Origin: Phytomonospora endophytica
GTDB lineage: Bacteria; Actinomycetota; Actinomycetes; Mycobacteriales; Micromonosporaceae
NCBI RefSeq assembly: GCF_014202425.1
Contig: NZ_JACHGT010000012.1
Location: 95,765 to 159,764 of the forward strand
Direction: 5' to 3'
DNA: 64,000 nt
Part shown: piece after piece, positions 1 to 10,055 of the stretch
How positions within the stretch are numbered: position 1 is the stretch's first letter
Layout of the letters: every line of letters starts with the position of its first letter
Program-made: the position numbers and the translations under genes
Notes under the pieces: model-generated
The model's input: only the letters and a program-made list of their open reading frames with translations
Database searches by the model: none
Told to the model about the DNA's origin: nothing

Positions 1-558
1 CGGCAGGCCGCGGCGCTTGGCCACGTCCTCGGGCGATTCCAGGCTCTTCAGCGCCTTCACCGTGGCGTGCACGATGTTGATCGAGTTGCTCGATCCCAGG
101 CTCTTGCTGAGGATGTCGTGGATGCCGGCGCACTCCAGCACCGCGCGAACCGAACCACCGGCGATGACGCCGGTACCGGCCGAGGCGGGCTTGAGCATGA
201 CGACGCCGGCGGCGTCCTCACCGATGATGGGGTGCGGGATGGTCGCGCCGATCCGCGGCACCTTGAAGAAGTTCTTCTTGGCCTCTTCGACACCCTTGGC
301 GATCGCCGCGGGCACCTCCTTGGCCTTCCCGTAGCCGACGCCGACGGTGCCGTTGCCGTCGCCCACCACGACGAGCGCGGTGAAGCTGAACCGGCGGCCA
401 CCCTGGACGACCTTGGCTACGCGGTTGATCGAGACGACGCGTTCGATGTGCGGAGTCTTCTCCGCAGCACCGCCGCGGCCGCCGTCGCGACGGTCACGGC
501 GTCCGCGGCCTTCGCCGCCACCCGCCGTTCCGCCGCCCGTGCGCTGCTGAGCTGCCAT
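1..558 (-). CDS. rpsE: 30S ribosomal protein S5 (3' end outside window)
   Basis: Small-subunit protein S5, which helps form the mRNA entry channel and influences decoding accuracy. 186 codons are visible and no stop is reached, so the C-terminus lies beyond the left edge. The N-terminus is a Gly/Arg-rich extension of about 30 residues, common in actinobacterial S5; the conserved body follows ([20 protein letters not shown], then [12 protein letters not shown], then [13 protein letters not shown]). Start is the ATG at 558, with a purine-rich AGAGG about 10 bases upstream. It is separated from rplR by 879 bp, whereas in most bacteria the two genes are nearly adjacent, so it may need its own promoter here. 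Confidence 0.97.
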   Translation of the reverse strand, partial: MAAQQRTGGGTAGGGEGRGRRDRRDGGRGGAAEKTPHIERVVSINRVAKVVQGGRRFSFTALVVVGDGNGTVGVGYGKAKEVPAAIAKGVEEAKKNFFKVPRIGATIPHPIIGEDAAGVVMLKPASAGTGVIAGGSVRAVLECAGIHDILSKSLGSSNSINIVHATVKALKSLESPEDVAKRRGLP

Positions 559-1437
559 CAGGCACTTACCTCTCTGCTACTCAAGTGCTATAACGCCAGC
601 GAAGGTCGCTGACTCGCTTCCGTCCCGGAGGACGGATGTGGTCGAGGCGGTGCCCGCCCACGTGGCCGCGAAGACTCTACCGACGCACGCCCGAAGACGT
701 GACGACGGGTGCCGCCCGCATGAGCGGAGAGTCCCGGACCGCTCCGGCGGGGCGAGAAGCCACGCCGGAGGTATGGAGTTGTCATGACGGCGGGCTCACG
801 CCCGCCTCGGCGCGGCACCGCGGTGAGGCGGTGCGTGCGCCGGTCTCGCCCGGCTCCGCTCGCACGGGGCCGGTGCCGCGACCGGAGTCGCGGCGCCGTC
901 GCCGCCGGAGCGGGACGGAAGTCTCGATGGCGGGCTCGTGGTTGAGAGACGTGCCTGCCGGATGCCGGGTCGTGCGGGACTCGGCGATGTGGTTGTCTCG
1001 GCGGGCTCACGCTCGCCCTCTCGCCCCGCGCCGCCCGAAGGCGGTGCGGGTGATGCCCGGTGCCGCTCACGCGATGCCGGTGCCGTCTCGCCGAAGCGAA
1101 CGGATACCTGTGCGGCGGGCTCTCGCTCGCCTCCCGCGCGATGCCGGTACCGGAACCGGAGTCCCCGCACCGTCCCCGCCGGACGTCACCGCCAACGGCC
1201 ACGCAGCACAGCCGTAGATGTACTTGTCTCGCTGTCTCGTCCATCCGAGGCGGTGCCGGAGCCTCGCCGGAACGAACGTCCCACCGCGCCGCCGAAGCCA
1301 CGCGGGCCTCACCGAACCCGGCCCGACGCACCCGCCCCAGAACCGGCCGAAGCGGATGGGGCGATGTCACCCCATCCGCGCACGACCGAACCGCCGGCGG
1401 CCCGGGCCGTGAAACCCGGCCCGGGGCGCCATGCGGT
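559..1437. other. 879-bp apparently non-coding gap inside the spc ribosomal operon, with degenerate repeats
   Basis: No convincing gene is seen. Open frames exist on both strands, but they are rich in Arg/Pro/Ala, have no recognisable domain and no good ribosome binding site, as expected of random high-GC sequence. Degenerate internal repeats are visible: GGCGGGCTCACGC-like blocks start near 789, 1000 and 1113; GAGGCGGTGC recurs near 645, 826 and 1247; GATGCCGGT(G/A)CCG near 1074 and 1141. Its left part should contain the rpsE leader and perhaps a promoter, but no clear -35/-10 pair was found. Confidence 0.6.
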
Positions 1438-1833
1438 CTAGAAGCTCAGCCCACCCTCGCGGGCGGCGTCGGCGAGAGCCGCGATACGGCCGTGGTAGCG
1501 GTTGCCGCCACGGTCGAAGACGGCCTTGTCGAACCCGGCGGCCTTGGCGCGGTCGGCCAGCAGCGCGCCGACCTTCTTCGCCTGGGCGGTCTTGTCGCCC
1601 TCGAAGCCCTTGAGCTCGGCGTCCAGCGTCGACGCGGAAGCGACCGTGTGGCCCTTCGTGTCGTCGATGAGCTGCACGACGATGTGCCGGATGGACCGGG
1701 TGACCACCAGGCGCGGACGCTCGGTGGTGCCGGAGATGTTCTTACGAACCCGGAAGTGACGTCGGTCGCGGGCGACACGGCGGATACCGCTGATGCCCCC
1801 GGAGTTGCGACGCTTGGCGAGCGTGGCCGACAT
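1438..1833 (-). CDS. rplR: 50S ribosomal protein L18
   Basis: L18 binds 5S rRNA and links it to the large subunit. The 131-residue product has the family signature: a basic N-terminus ([12 protein letters not shown]), then [18 protein letters not shown] and the conserved end [20 protein letters not shown]. Length is normal for actinobacteria. Its start codon directly abuts the stop of rplF (no intergenic base), implying translational coupling. The downstream side is unusual because rpsE does not follow directly. Confidence 0.97.
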   Translation of the reverse strand: MSATLAKRRNSGGISGIRRVARDRRHFRVRKNISGTTERPRLVVTRSIRHIVVQLIDDTKGHTVASASTLDAELKGFEGDKTAQAKKVGALLADRAKAAGFDKAVFDRGGNRYHGRIAALADAAREGGLSF

Positions 1834-2373
1834 TTACCTACCTGCCTTCCCCGCCTTGCGGCGGATGTGCTCGCCGACGTACTTGACGCCCTTGCCCTTG
1901 TACGGCTCCGGCGGCCGGATCTTGCGGATGTTGGCGGAGACCTCGCCGACCTTCTGCTTGTCGATTCCCTCGACGTGGAAGAGGGTCGGGCGCTCCACCG
2001 AGAACGTGATGCCCTCGGGGGCCTTCACGACGACCGGGTGCGAGAAGCCCAGCGCGAACTCAAGGTCCGTGCCCTTCAACTGCACGCGGTAACCGGTGCC
2101 GTTGATCTCCAGGCTCTTCTTGTACCCCTCGGTCACACCGACGACCATGTTGGCCACCAGGGTGCGCGACAGACCGTGCAGGGCACGGGACTGGCGCTCG
2201 TCGTCGGGGCGCTCCACCAGCAGCTCGCCGCTGTCGGCCTTGCTGATCGTGATGGGCTCGGCCAGGGTGTGCGACAGCTCGCCCTTGGGGCCCTTCACCT
2301 TGACGAAGGTGCCCTCGATGGCGACGTCCACGCCGGCCGGGACCGGGATTGACTTACGTCCGATGCGCGACAT
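1834..2373 (-). CDS. rplF: 50S ribosomal protein L6
   Basis: L6 sits near the factor-binding site of the 50S subunit. The 179-residue product begins [15 protein letters not shown], the usual L6 start, and ends with the conserved [21 protein letters not shown] region. An in-frame extension to about 2580 exists but runs back over rpsH and is not typical of the family; the ATG at 2373 is preceded by AAAGGAGG at good spacing, so this start is preferred. It lies 16 bp after rpsH in the spc operon. Confidence 0.97.
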   Translation of the reverse strand: MSRIGRKSIPVPAGVDVAIEGTFVKVKGPKGELSHTLAEPITISKADSGELLVERPDDERQSRALHGLSRTLVANMVVGVTEGYKKSLEINGTGYRVQLKGTDLEFALGFSHPVVVKAPEGITFSVERPTLFHVEGIDKQKVGEVSANIRKIRPPEPYKGKGVKYVGEHIRRKAGKAGR

Positions 2374-2389
2374 GTGCTCGCAGCCTCCT

Positions 2390-2797
2390 TTACCAGACGT
2401 AGGCGAGGACTTCCCCGCCCACCCCACGCTTGCGAGCCTGCCGGTCGGTGAGGAGGCCATCGGACGTGGACACGATGGCCACACCCAGGCCGCCCAGCAC
2501 GCGCGGCAGCTCAGTCGACTTGGCGTACACCCGCAGGCCCGGCTTGGACACGCGACGGATGCCGGCGAGGCTCCGCTCACGGTTCTGGCCGAACTTCAGG
2601 TCGACGACCAGCGTCCTGCCAACCTTGCCTTCGGCGGGGTCCTCGACCTTCCAGCCGGCGATGTAACCCTCGGCCTTGAGGACCTCGGCGATGTTCGCCT
2701 TGATCTTCGAGTGAGGCATCACGACCTGGTCGTGGTACGCCTGGTTGGCGTTGCGCAGACGCGTCAGCATGTCTGCGATCGGGTCGGTCATTGTCAT
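2390..2797 (-). CDS. rpsH: 30S ribosomal protein S8
   Basis: S8 binds the central domain of 16S rRNA and in many bacteria represses the spc operon. The 135-residue product starts [16 protein letters not shown] and carries the conserved end [20 protein letters not shown]. Two in-frame ATGs, at 2797 and 2791, are possible; 2797 is given because a GAAGGG element is better spaced for it, and the difference is two residues. A 5' in-frame extension up to 2830 lacks family support. Confidence 0.95.
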   Translation of the reverse strand: MTMTDPIADMLTRLRNANQAYHDQVVMPHSKIKANIAEVLKAEGYIAGWKVEDPAEGKVGRTLVVDLKFGQNRERSLAGIRRVSKPGLRVYAKSTELPRVLGGLGVAIVSTSDGLLTDRQARKRGVGGEVLAYVW

Positions 2798-2884
2798 TGC
2801 GGTACTTGCCCTTCTCGCCCCGGTTCCCAAGGGCGTCCGAGGACGCCGGCGAGGGCCTGTGGCGAAGTTGAAGTTGAGTTCCTG

Positions 2885-3070
2885 TTACCAGGAGGCTTTC
2901 CACACACCGGGCAGCTCGCCCCGGTGCGCCATGCTGCGCAGGCAAACCCGGCACAGGCCGAACTTCCGGTACACAGCCTTCGGCCGCCCGCACTTGGTGC
3001 AGCGGGTGTACGCGCGAACCGCGAACTTCGGCTTCTGCGCGGCCTTGTGGATCAGCGCCTTCTTCGCCAT
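2885..3070 (-). CDS. rpsN: 30S ribosomal protein S14, zinc-binding type Z
   Basis: A 61-residue S14 of the short zinc-binding class, with two CxxC pairs (CTKC and CRVC) that should hold one zinc ion. This length and motif separate it from the longer zinc-independent S14 that actinobacteria often induce under zinc starvation. The ATG at 3070 is chosen because AAGGAG lies 8 bases upstream; a GTG two codons earlier overlaps the rplE stop but is too close to that ribosome binding site. Position between rplE and rpsH is the normal spc order. Confidence 0.96.
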   Translation of the reverse strand: MAKKALIHKAAQKPKFAVRAYTRCTKCGRPKAVYRKFGLCRVCLRSMAHRGELPGVWKASW

Positions 3071-3072
3071 CG

Positions 3073-3633
3073 TCACTTCTCCTTGTACGGGAAGCCGAGC
3101 AGCTTGAGCAGCGCACGGCCTTCGTCATCCGACTTGGCCGAGGTCACCACGGTGATGTCCATGCCGCGAACCCGGTCGATCTTGTCCTGGTCGATCTCGT
3201 GGAACACCGACTGCTCGGTGAGCCCGAAGGTGTAGTTGCCGTTGCCGTCGAACTGCTGGTCCGACAGTCCGCGGAAGTCGCGGATACGGGGCAGCGAGAT
3301 GGACAGCAGACGGTCCAGGAACTCCCACATCCGGTCGCCGCGGAGCGTGACCTTCGCACCGATCGGCATGCCCTCGCGCAGCTTGAACTGCGCGATGGAC
3401 TTGCGCGCCCGGCGAAGCAGCGGCTTCTGGCCGGTGATGGTGGTGAGGTCGCGCACGGCGCCGTCGATGAGCTTGGAGTCGCGAGCCGCGTCCCCGACAC
3501 CCATGTTGACGACGATCTTCACGACACCCGGGATCTGCATCGGGTTGCTGTAGCCGAACTGCTCCTTCAGCGAGCCCGCGATCTCCTCGCGGTAACGCTG
3601 CTTGAGGCGCGGCAGAGTCTTAACGTCACTCAT
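3073..3633 (-). CDS. rplE: 50S ribosomal protein L5
   Basis: L5 binds 5S rRNA and contacts P-site tRNA in the central protuberance. The 186-residue product shows the family blocks [38 protein letters not shown] and MWEFLDRLL with [10 protein letters not shown]. Its stop is 3 bases from the rpsN start, consistent with translational coupling. No irregularity is seen. Confidence 0.97.
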   Translation of the reverse strand: MSDVKTLPRLKQRYREEIAGSLKEQFGYSNPMQIPGVVKIVVNMGVGDAARDSKLIDGAVRDLTTITGQKPLLRRARKSIAQFKLREGMPIGAKVTLRGDRMWEFLDRLLSISLPRIRDFRGLSDQQFDGNGNYTFGLTEQSVFHEIDQDKIDRVRGMDITVVTSAKSDDEGRALLKLLGFPYKEK

Positions 3634-3635
3634 GT

Positions 3636-3950
3636 TCAGAGGTCCTTACCCGTGCGACGGGAGACACGGACCTTGCGGCCGTCCTCGTCACGGCGGTATC
3701 CGACGCGGGTCGGCTGGTTGTCGGCGTCGAGCACCATGACGTTCGAGACGTCGATGGCCGCTTCCTGCGTGATGATGCCGCCGGTCTTGGAGCCGCGCTG
3801 GGTCTGCGAGACCCGCTCGTGCTTCTTGACGCGGTTGACACCCTCGACGAGAACCTTGCCGGTCCGCGGGTAAGCCTCGATGACCTGACCCTCGGCGCCC
3901 TTGTCCTTGCCGGCGATGACCCGTACCCGGTCGCCCTTTTTGATCTTCAT
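3636..3950 (-). CDS. rplX: 50S ribosomal protein L24
   Basis: L24 is an early assembly protein of the large subunit. The 104-residue product opens [20 protein letters not shown], a KOW motif typical of L24, and continues with [16 protein letters not shown]. It lies 3 bp downstream of rplN and 2 bp upstream of rplE in the standard spc order. Confidence 0.97.
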   Translation of the reverse strand: MKIKKGDRVRVIAGKDKGAEGQVIEAYPRTGKVLVEGVNRVKKHERVSQTQRGSKTGGIITQEAAIDVSNVMVLDADNQPTRVGYRRDEDGRKVRVSRRTGKDL

Positions 3951-3953
3951 TGG

Positions 3954-4322
3954 TTACAGCACCTCCGGCGCGAGGGAGATGATCTTCATGAAGCGCTTGT
4001 CCCGCAGCTCGCGGCCCACCGGGCCGAAGATGCGCGTACCGCGCGGCTCGCCGTCGTCCTTGATGATGACGGCGGCGTTCTCGTCGAAGCGGATGTACGA
4101 GCCATCCGGACGACGCTTCTCCTTGGCGGTCCGAACGACGACGGCGCGAACGACGTCACCCTTCTTGATACCGGCACCCGGAATGGCGTCCTTGACGGTG
4201 GCCACGATGAGGTCGCCGATGCCGGCGTAACGCCGACCCGAACCACCGAGCACGCGGATGCACAGGATCTGCCTGGCACCGGTGTTGTCGGCGACGCGAA
4301 GTCGCGACTCCTGCTGAATCAC
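3954..4322 (-). CDS. rplN: 50S ribosomal protein L14
   Basis: L14 forms the inter-subunit bridge with 16S rRNA and is the docking site of the silencing factor RsfS. The 122-residue sequence is the standard length: [20 protein letters not shown], then [14 protein letters not shown], ending [19 protein letters not shown]. It is the first gene of the classical spc operon, but here it follows rpsQ by only 9 bp, so read-through from the S10 operon is likely. Confidence 0.98.
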   Translation of the reverse strand: MIQQESRLRVADNTGARQILCIRVLGGSGRRYAGIGDLIVATVKDAIPGAGIKKGDVVRAVVVRTAKEKRRPDGSYIRFDENAAVIIKDDGEPRGTRIFGPVGRELRDKRFMKIISLAPEVL

Positions 4323-4331
4323 GTCGGCTCC

Positions 4332-4601
4332 CTACTTGGCTTTCTCGAGGATCTCCACGACGCGCCAGCGCTTGGTGGCCGACAGCGGACGGGTCTCCAT
4401 GATCTGGACCCGGTCGCCGACGCCGCACTGGTTGTGCTCGTCGTGTGCCTTGTACTTCTTGGTGCGGCGCAAGACCTTGCCGTAGAGCGGGTGCTTGACC
4501 CGGTCCTCGACCTCGATGACCGCGGTCTTGTCCATCTTGTCGCTCACGACGAGGCCCTCACGGACCTTCCGTCGCGCACGCGTTCCCTGCGTACTGCTCA
4601 T
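4332..4601 (-). CDS. rpsQ: 30S ribosomal protein S17
   Basis: S17 is a primary 16S-binding protein with an OB fold. The 89-residue product carries [38 protein letters not shown] and [19 protein letters not shown], all diagnostic. The gene overlaps the end of rpmC by 4 bases (ATGA type), indicating coupled translation. Confidence 0.97.
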   Translation of the reverse strand: MSSTQGTRARRKVREGLVVSDKMDKTAVIEVEDRVKHPLYGKVLRRTKKYKAHDEHNQCGVGDRVQIMETRPLSATKRWRVVEILEKAK

Positions 4602-4834
4602 GAAGCCTCAACCTCCGTCGGCGCGACGGACAGGCCCAGCTCGCGCTCGCGCATGATCGTGTAGATCCGGGCGATGTTGTGGCGCACGGCCTTCAATCCC
4701 CGGTTGTCGTCGAGCTGACCGGTCGCGGCCTGCATCCGCAGATTGAACAGCTCTTGCTTGCATTCCTTCAGCCGCGCGAGCAGCTCTTCGTCGGTGAGCT
4801 CTCGCAGCTCACCGGCAGCGACAGTCGCCGCCAT
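4598..4834 (-). CDS. rpmC: 50S ribosomal protein L29
   Basis: L29 lies at the polypeptide exit tunnel near L23, where trigger factor and SRP dock. The 78-residue sequence has the classical [20 protein letters not shown] helix, [12 protein letters not shown] and [14 protein letters not shown]. It overlaps rplP by one base and rpsQ by four bases. Confidence 0.97.
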   Translation of the reverse strand: MAATVAAGELRELTDEELLARLKECKQELFNLRMQAATGQLDDNRGLKAVRHNIARIYTIMRERELGLSVAPTEVEAS

Positions 4835-5259
4835 CAGACCTCACCCACTTCGCGCGTCACGATCCGGCACTTCATCGGCAGCTTGTGCATGGCGCGGCGA
4901 AGTGCCTCGCGCGCGATCTGCTCGTTCGGGAACGACAGCTCGAACATGACCCGGCCGGGCTTGACGTTCGCGATCCACCACTCGGGAGTTCCCTTACCGG
5001 AACCCATGCGGGTCTCGGCGGGCTTCTTCGTGATCGCCTGGTCCGGGAAGATGTTGATCCAGACCTTGCCGCCACGCTTGATGTGACGGGTCATCGCGAT
5101 ACGAGCCGACTCGATCTGCCGGTTCGTCACGTACGCCGGGCTCAGAGCCTGGATGCCGTACTCGCCGAAAGTGACCTTCGTGCCGCCCTTGCTCTTACCC
5201 GATCGCTTCGGGTTGTGCGGCTTACGGAAGCCCTTCGGGGGCTTACGTGGCATAAGCAT
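4834..5259 (-). CDS. rplP: 50S ribosomal protein L16
   Basis: L16 positions A-site tRNA at the peptidyl-transferase centre. The 141-residue product has the family's conserved [19 protein letters not shown] and [27 protein letters not shown] blocks. The first residues ([16 protein letters not shown]) differ from the more common MLIPRRVKHRKQHH form, a modest lineage-specific change. It is 6 bp downstream of rpsC. Confidence 0.97.
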   Translation of the reverse strand: MLMPRKPPKGFRKPHNPKRSGKSKGGTKVTFGEYGIQALSPAYVTNRQIESARIAMTRHIKRGGKVWINIFPDQAITKKPAETRMGSGKGTPEWWIANVKPGRVMFELSFPNEQIAREALRRAMHKLPMKCRIVTREVGEV

Positions 5260-5265
5260 GGCTGC

Positions 5266-6078
5266 TCAGCCCTCCTGCTTCGTTTCACCGGAGGCGGCGC
5301 GGCCGGCCTCGGTGCCTGTTGCGGTGGTACCCGACGCGCCGGAGCGCAGACGGCCCGGACGGTCGCCGCCGCCGCCACGACGCGCACCCCGGTCGGGACG
5401 CTCGCCGGCACGACGCTGCGGACGCTGCTGCTGGTCGCCATCACGACCGGGAACACCCTCGCCCTTGTAGATCCACACCTTCACGCCGATCTGGCCGAAG
5501 TTGGTGCGGGCCTCGAACAGGCCGTAGTCGATGTTCGCGCGCAGCGTGTGCAGCGGGACGCGACCCTCGCGGTAGAACTCGGAGCGGGACATCTCGGCGC
5601 CGCCGAGACGGCCGCCGCACTGGACCCGGATGCCCTTGACCATCGGGTTGCGCATGGCCGACTGAATGGCCTTGCGCATCGCGCGACGGAAGTTGACCCG
5701 GCTGGCCAGCTGCTCGGCGATGCCCTGCGCGACGAGCTGGGCGTCCGACTCGGGGTTCTTGACCTCAAGAATGTTCAGCTGCACCTGCTTGCCGCCGGTG
5801 AGCTTCTCCAGCTTGCCGCGGAGACGCTCGGCCTCGGCACCCTTGCGGCCGATGACGATGCCCGGACGCGCGGTGTGGATGTCGACGCGGACCTTTTCAC
5901 GGGTGCGCTCGATGTCGACCTTCGCGATGCCGGCGCGCTCAAGGCCCTTCGACATCAGCTTCCGGATCTGGACATCCTCGGCCACGTAGTCCTTGTAGAG
6001 CTTGTCGGCGTACCAGCGCGACGTCCAGTCGGTGCTGATACCGAGCCGGAACCCGTGCGGGTGAATCTTTTGGCCCAT
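5266..6078 (-). CDS. rpsC: 30S ribosomal protein S3
   Basis: S3 forms part of the mRNA entry tunnel. The 270-residue protein starts [20 protein letters not shown], contains the KH domain ([20 protein letters not shown]) and the C-terminal S3 domain ([30 protein letters not shown]). From about residue 215 there is an Arg/Gly/Gln-rich low-complexity tail of about 55 residues, a normal actinobacterial extension. The start codon shares one base with the rplV stop. Confidence 0.97.
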   Translation of the reverse strand: MGQKIHPHGFRLGISTDWTSRWYADKLYKDYVAEDVQIRKLMSKGLERAGIAKVDIERTREKVRVDIHTARPGIVIGRKGAEAERLRGKLEKLTGGKQVQLNILEVKNPESDAQLVAQGIAEQLASRVNFRRAMRKAIQSAMRNPMVKGIRVQCGGRLGGAEMSRSEFYREGRVPLHTLRANIDYGLFEARTNFGQIGVKVWIYKGEGVPGRDGDQQQRPQRRAGERPDRGARRGGGGDRPGRLRSGASGTTATGTEAGRAASGETKQEG

Positions 6079-6608
6079 TACTCGGCCGCCTCCTTCTTAG
6101 ACGCCTTCTTCTCGTCGGCGTCCTCGGCGGTCGCCTCGATCGTGTCGTCGTTCTCCGTCGCCTCGGTGACCTCGGCGGCGGCCGGGGCCGCCGTCTTGGT
6201 CGCCGCACGACGCTGCGGGCGAGGAACGGTGACGGACCCCTGGCCCGCCGCCACGCTCTCCACCACGATCGTGATGTGGCTGGTCCGCTTACGGATCCGG
6301 TACGCACGCCCGTGGGCACGCGGCCGGTACCGCTTCATCGTCGGGCCCTCGTCAACGCGGGCCTCGGCGATGAGCAGCGACTCGGGGTCGAGCCGCTCGT
6401 TGTTCTCCGCGTTGGCGATCGCGCTGGCGACCACCTTGTACACGGGTTCGCTCGCCGCCTGCGGGGCGAACTTCAGAACCGTCAGCGCCTCGGTCGCGGG
6501 AAGGCCACGAACGAGGTTGACGACACGACGCGCCTTGTTCGGCGAGACGCGGACGTGCCGTGCAACGGCCCGTGCGCCAGGCGCCGGAATGGCGTCATTG
6601 CTTGCCAT
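6078..6608 (-). CDS. rplV: 50S ribosomal protein L22 with acidic C-terminal extension
   Basis: L22 lines the exit tunnel and is a site of macrolide-resistance mutations. The conserved body covers residues 1 to about 125 ([19 protein letters not shown]; the tunnel-hairpin region around [20 protein letters not shown]). Residues about 135-176 are an Ala/Glu/Asp-rich tail ending [10 protein letters not shown], present in various lengths in actinobacteria. It is 28 bp downstream of rpsS. Confidence 0.97.
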   Translation of the reverse strand: MASNDAIPAPGARAVARHVRVSPNKARRVVNLVRGLPATEALTVLKFAPQAASEPVYKVVASAIANAENNERLDPESLLIAEARVDEGPTMKRYRPRAHGRAYRIRKRTSHITIVVESVAAGQGSVTVPRPQRRAATKTAAPAAAEVTEATENDDTIEATAEDADEKKASKKEAAE

Positions 6609-6636
6609 CGAAATCCCCTTGCTCGTTAACCCGCGC

Positions 6637-6918
6637 CTAGCGGCGGCGGCTCTTGCGGTCGTCTTTGTCGTGCGAGCGGAACGTCCGGGTCAGCGCGAAC
6701 TCGCCGAGCTTGTGCCCGACCATCGCCTCGCTGACGAAGACCGGGACGTGCTTCCGGCCGTCGTGGACGGCCAGGGTCAGACCGATCATCTCGGGGATGA
6801 TCGTCGACCGGCGCGACCAGGTCTTGATGACGTTCTTGCTGTTCGTCTCGACGGCCTTCTCAACCTTCTTGAGAAGGTGGTCGTCGATGAACGGACCCTT
6901 CTTCAAACTGCGCGGCAT
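6637..6918 (-). CDS. rpsS: 30S ribosomal protein S19
   Basis: S19 binds the 16S head with S13. The 93-residue product is of standard length: [20 protein letters not shown], then [20 protein letters not shown] and the end [19 protein letters not shown]. It follows rplB by 11 bp. Confidence 0.98.
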   Translation of the reverse strand: MPRSLKKGPFIDDHLLKKVEKAVETNSKNVIKTWSRRSTIIPEMIGLTLAVHDGRKHVPVFVSEAMVGHKLGEFALTRTFRSHDKDDRKSRRR

Positions 6919-6929
6919 GTCCTGCTACC

Positions 6930-7766
6930 TCATCGCTTCCGGTTCACGTAGCGGCGCCGGACGATGAGCCGGTCGCTCGGCTTGCGCTTGGCACGGGTGC
7001 GGCCCTCCGGCTTACCCTGCGGGTTCACCGGGTGACGGCCACCTGAGGTCTTACCCTCACCACCACCGTGCGGGTGGTCGACCGGGTTCATGGCGACACC
7101 ACGAACCGTGGGACGACGGCCCTTCCAGCGCATGCGGCCGGCCTTGCCCCAGTTGATGTTCGACTGTTCGGCGTTGCCGACCTCGCCGACCGTCGCGCGG
7201 CAGCGCGTGTCGACCAGGCGGATCTCACCGGACGGCATGCGCAGGTGCGCGTACTGCCCCTCACGGGCCAGCAGCTGGATCGACGAACCCGCGGAGCGGG
7301 CCATCTTCGCGCCGCCGCCCGGCCGCAGCTCCACCGCGTGGATGGTCGTACCCACGGGGATGTTGCGCAGCGGGAGGTTGTTACCCGGCTTGATGTCGGC
7401 GCTGGGGCCGTTCTCGATCGCCGCGCCCTGCTTCAGGTCCTTCGGCGCCAGGATGTAGCGCTTCTCACCGTCGGCGTAGTGCAGCAGCGCGATGCGCGCG
7501 GTGCGGTTCGGGTCGTACTCGATGTGCGCGACCTTGGCCGGGATGCCGTCCTTGTCGTGACGACGGAAGTCGATCAGACGGTACTGGCGCTTGTGCCCGC
7601 CACCGCGGTGCCGCGTGGTGATGCGGCCGTGCGAGTTGCGGCCACCGCTGGAGGTCAGCGGACGCAGCAGCGACTTCTCGGGGGTGGAGCGGGTGACCTC
7701 GACGAAGTCGGCGACGCTCGACCCGCGACGACCGGGGGTCGTCGGCTTGTATTTGCGGATGCCCAT
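6930..7766 (-). CDS. rplB: 50S ribosomal protein L2
   Basis: L2 is needed for subunit association and peptidyl-transferase assembly. The 278-residue product has all standard blocks: [40 protein letters not shown], and the C-terminal [20 protein letters not shown] motif containing the functionally important His. Length is typical. It lies 14 bp after rplW. Confidence 0.98.
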   Translation of the reverse strand: MGIRKYKPTTPGRRGSSVADFVEVTRSTPEKSLLRPLTSSGGRNSHGRITTRHRGGGHKRQYRLIDFRRHDKDGIPAKVAHIEYDPNRTARIALLHYADGEKRYILAPKDLKQGAAIENGPSADIKPGNNLPLRNIPVGTTIHAVELRPGGGAKMARSAGSSIQLLAREGQYAHLRMPSGEIRLVDTRCRATVGEVGNAEQSNINWGKAGRMRWKGRRPTVRGVAMNPVDHPHGGGEGKTSGGRHPVNPQGKPEGRTRAKRKPSDRLIVRRRYVNRKR

Positions 7767-7780
7767 TTCTGCGAAGCTCC

Positions 7781-8095
7781 CTAACCGGCCGCGGCGCCGA
7801 AGATCTCGGAGAGAGCGGTGCTGTCTCCGTCAACGGTCACGATCGCGCGCTTGGTGTCCTTGCGCTTGCCCCAGCCGGTGCGGGTGCGCTTGCGCTTGCC
7901 CTCACGGTTGAGAGTGTTCACGCTGGCGACCTTCACCTCGAAGATCTCCTGGATGGCGTTCTTGATGTGAGTCTTATTCGCATCAGTCGCGACCAGGAAC
8001 GTGAACTTGTTCAGCTCGGTGAGGCCGTAGCTCTTCTCCGAGATGACCGGCGCGAGGATGATGTCGCGCGGGTCCGAGGTGTCGATGCCACTCAT
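7781..8095 (-). CDS. rplW: 50S ribosomal protein L23
   Basis: L23 is at the tunnel exit and is a docking site for trigger factor and SRP. The 104-residue sequence contains [37 protein letters not shown] and [21 protein letters not shown] basic loops. It overlaps rplD by 4 bases (ATGA type). Confidence 0.97.
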   Translation of the reverse strand: MSGIDTSDPRDIILAPVISEKSYGLTELNKFTFLVATDANKTHIKNAIQEIFEVKVASVNTLNREGKRKRTRTGWGKRKDTKRAIVTVDGDSTALSEIFGAAAG

Positions 8096-8751
8096 GCCGC
8101 GGCCTCCTCGTCCTTGGTGGTGCCGTTGCCGACGAAGATGTCGTAGGCGCCCTTGGTGAAGACCACGTCGTCGTTGACGAGCACGTCGTAGGTGTTCAGC
8201 TGGTCGACGACCAGGATGTGCACCGAAGGCTCGTTGCGCAGGCTCATCCAGGTGACCTCGTCGAAGCGGTCGAGAACGACCAGCACCCGACGGGACTCGG
8301 TGACCTTGCGCAGCGACGCGATCGCCGTCTTGGTCTTGGGGGTCTCACCCTCGACGAGGGCGGAGACGACGTGGACCTGGCCGTTGCGGGCGCGGTCCGA
8401 CAGGGCGCTGCGCAGGGCGGCGGCCTTCATCTTCTTGGGCGTCCGCTGCGAGTAGTCGCGCGGCACGGGACCGTGCACGACGCCACCACCGGCGAACTGC
8501 GGAGCGCGGGTCGAACCCTGACGGGCGCGGCCGGTGCCCTTCTGACGGTACGGCTTCTTGCCGCCGCCGGCGACCTCGCCGCGGGTCTTCACCTTGTGCG
8601 TGCCCTGGCGCGCCGCAGCGAGCTGCGCGACGACGACCTGGTGCATCAGCGGGATGTTGACCTGGCGGTCGAACATGTCGGCCGGGAGATCCACGGTCTC
8701 GGTGGACTTCTTGTCACCGACCGGGTTCTTGACGTCTACCTGGAGGCTCAT
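8092..8751 (-). CDS. rplD: 50S ribosomal protein L4
   Basis: L4 lines the exit tunnel constriction and in many bacteria controls the S10 operon. The 219-residue product has the extended loop ([20 protein letters not shown], then [20 protein letters not shown]), a macrolide-resistance hotspot, with wild-type-looking residues. It overlaps both rplC and rplW by 4 bases. Confidence 0.97.
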   Translation of the reverse strand: MSLQVDVKNPVGDKKSTETVDLPADMFDRQVNIPLMHQVVVAQLAAARQGTHKVKTRGEVAGGGKKPYRQKGTGRARQGSTRAPQFAGGGVVHGPVPRDYSQRTPKKMKAAALRSALSDRARNGQVHVVSALVEGETPKTKTAIASLRKVTESRRVLVVLDRFDEVTWMSLRNEPSVHILVVDQLNTYDVLVNDDVVFTKGAYDIFVGNGTTKDEEAAA

Positions 8752-9416
8752 TTGCTAACACCACCCTTGGCGAGCGAGGTCTTCGCGGCCGTGCGGATCA
8801 GCACGAGGCCGCCCTTGGGACCGGGAAGCGCGCCCTTGATCAGCAGCAGGTTGTTCTCGGTGTCCACCGCGTGGATGACCAGGTTCTGCACGGTCTGGCG
8901 AACGCCACCCATGCGACCGGCCATGCGCATGCCCTTGAAGACACGACCCGGGGTGGCGCATCCGCCGATCGAGCCCGGGGAGCGGTGCTTGCGCTGCACG
9001 CCGTGACCGGCGCCGAGGCCGCTGAAGCCGTGACGCTTCATGACACCGGCGTAGCCCTTGCCCTTGGTGGTACCCGTGATGTCGACGAGCTTGATCTCGG
9101 CGAACTTGTCGACCGTGATCTCGTCGCCGGCGGCGTACTCACCGGCGTCGGAGGTGCGCATCTCCACCGCGTGGCGGCGGGGCGCGGTCTCCGACTTGGC
9201 GTAGTGGCCGCGGAGCGGCTGCGTGACCTTGCGGGGGTCGATCGCGCCGAACGCGAGCTGCACCGCCGAGTAGCCGTCCGTGTCAGGGGTGCGCACCTGC
9301 GTCACCACACACGGGCCGGCCTGCACGACGGTGACGGGGACGACGCGGTTGTTCTCGTCCCACACCTGGGTCATACCGAGCTTCGTGCCCAGAATGCCGT
9401 TGACTTGCCTGTCCAT
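8748..9416 (-). CDS. rplC: 50S ribosomal protein L3
   Basis: L3 is an assembly initiator whose loop reaches the peptidyl-transferase centre. The 222-residue product starts [20 protein letters not shown] and has the [20 protein letters not shown] and [19 protein letters not shown] blocks. It lies 12 bp downstream of rpsJ. Confidence 0.97.
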   Translation of the reverse strand: MDRQVNGILGTKLGMTQVWDENNRVVPVTVVQAGPCVVTQVRTPDTDGYSAVQLAFGAIDPRKVTQPLRGHYAKSETAPRRHAVEMRTSDAGEYAAGDEITVDKFAEIKLVDITGTTKGKGYAGVMKRHGFSGLGAGHGVQRKHRSPGSIGGCATPGRVFKGMRMAGRMGGVRQTVQNLVIHAVDTENNLLLIKGALPGPKGGLVLIRTAAKTSLAKGGVSK

Positions 9417-9428
9417 CGCCTCTGGTCC

Positions 9429-9737
9429 CTACAGCTTGATCTCGATGTCGACACCGGCGGGGAGGTCGAGGCGCATCAGCGAGTCGACCGTCTTCGGTGT
9501 CGGGTCAAGGATGTCGATCAGGCGCTTGTGCGTGCGCATCTCGAAGTGCTCACGCGAGTCCTTGTACTTGTGCGGCGAACGGATCACGCAGAAGCGGTTG
9601 ACCTCAGTCGGGAGCGGCACGGGCCCCGCGATGTTGGCACCGGTACGCGTAACCGTCTCGACGATCTTTCGCGCCGAGGAGTCCACGACCTCGTGGTCGT
9701 AGGCCTTGAGCCGAATGCGGATCTTCTGTCCCGCCAT
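9429..9737 (-). CDS. rpsJ: 30S ribosomal protein S10 (NusE)
   Basis: S10 is a head protein of the small subunit and, as NusE, partners NusB and NusG in antitermination and transcription-translation coupling. The 102-residue product begins [20 protein letters not shown] and holds [20 protein letters not shown] and [15 protein letters not shown]. It is the first gene of the S10 operon. The strong hairpin between tuf and rpsJ suggests that the operon has its own promoter in the 318-bp upstream gap. Confidence 0.98.
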   Translation of the reverse strand: MAGQKIRIRLKAYDHEVVDSSARKIVETVTRTGANIAGPVPLPTEVNRFCVIRSPHKYKDSREHFEMRTHKRLIDILDPTPKTVDSLMRLDLPAGVDIEIKL

Positions 9738-10055
9738 GGTTCCTTTACTCTCATCCCACTCGTTTCAGGGCCCTTGTCCGGTCCCCGAGGTCGGGCGTGT
9801 CGCGGTCTGCGGGCAGTCTCGTCCCTGGGCATGCCAGAGCCGGATGTCGCTCGCGCGTTTTCCTCAAGCCTCGCGCCAGACGCGCGGTGCGGCTCGGACA
9901 CGTACGCAAACAAGGCGCAGTGGTGCCCACCGCCCCGCAGGGCGCAACCTGTTCATTATGCCGTACGCCGGGGAACGCGCCCACTCCGGGGTGCGTTCCC
10001 CGGCGTACGTCACACCGAACTCGAAAAGTCCGGCGTGTGCGTTATAGCTGCCGAA
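9738..10055 (-). promoter_or_regulatory. tuf-rpsJ intergenic region: S10 operon leader and presumed promoter
   Basis: 318 bp without a credible gene. The tuf-proximal part holds a strong hairpin (listed separately). The rpsJ-proximal 220 bp would form a long 5' leader. A possible -10 box CATAAT (minus strand, 9955-9960) lies at the hairpin edge, but no convincing -35 is placed 16-18 bp upstream, so the promoter is inferred rather than seen. Confidence 0.4.
9962..10009 (-). terminator. Strong hairpin downstream of tuf
   Basis: A perfect 17-bp inverted repeat (arms 9962-9978 and 9993-10009, 14-nt loop, core GTACGCCGGGGAACGC) begins about 46 bases after the tuf stop. There is no T-run, as is common for actinobacterial terminators. 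It probably ends or attenuates the str transcript before rpsJ. Confidence 0.7.

Noticed and set aside
588..1370. 260-codon minus frame and overlapping plus frames in the rplR-rpsE gap
   Set aside because: Several frames are open on both strands at once, products are Arg/Pro/Ala/His-rich, and no good ribosome binding site or domain is present.
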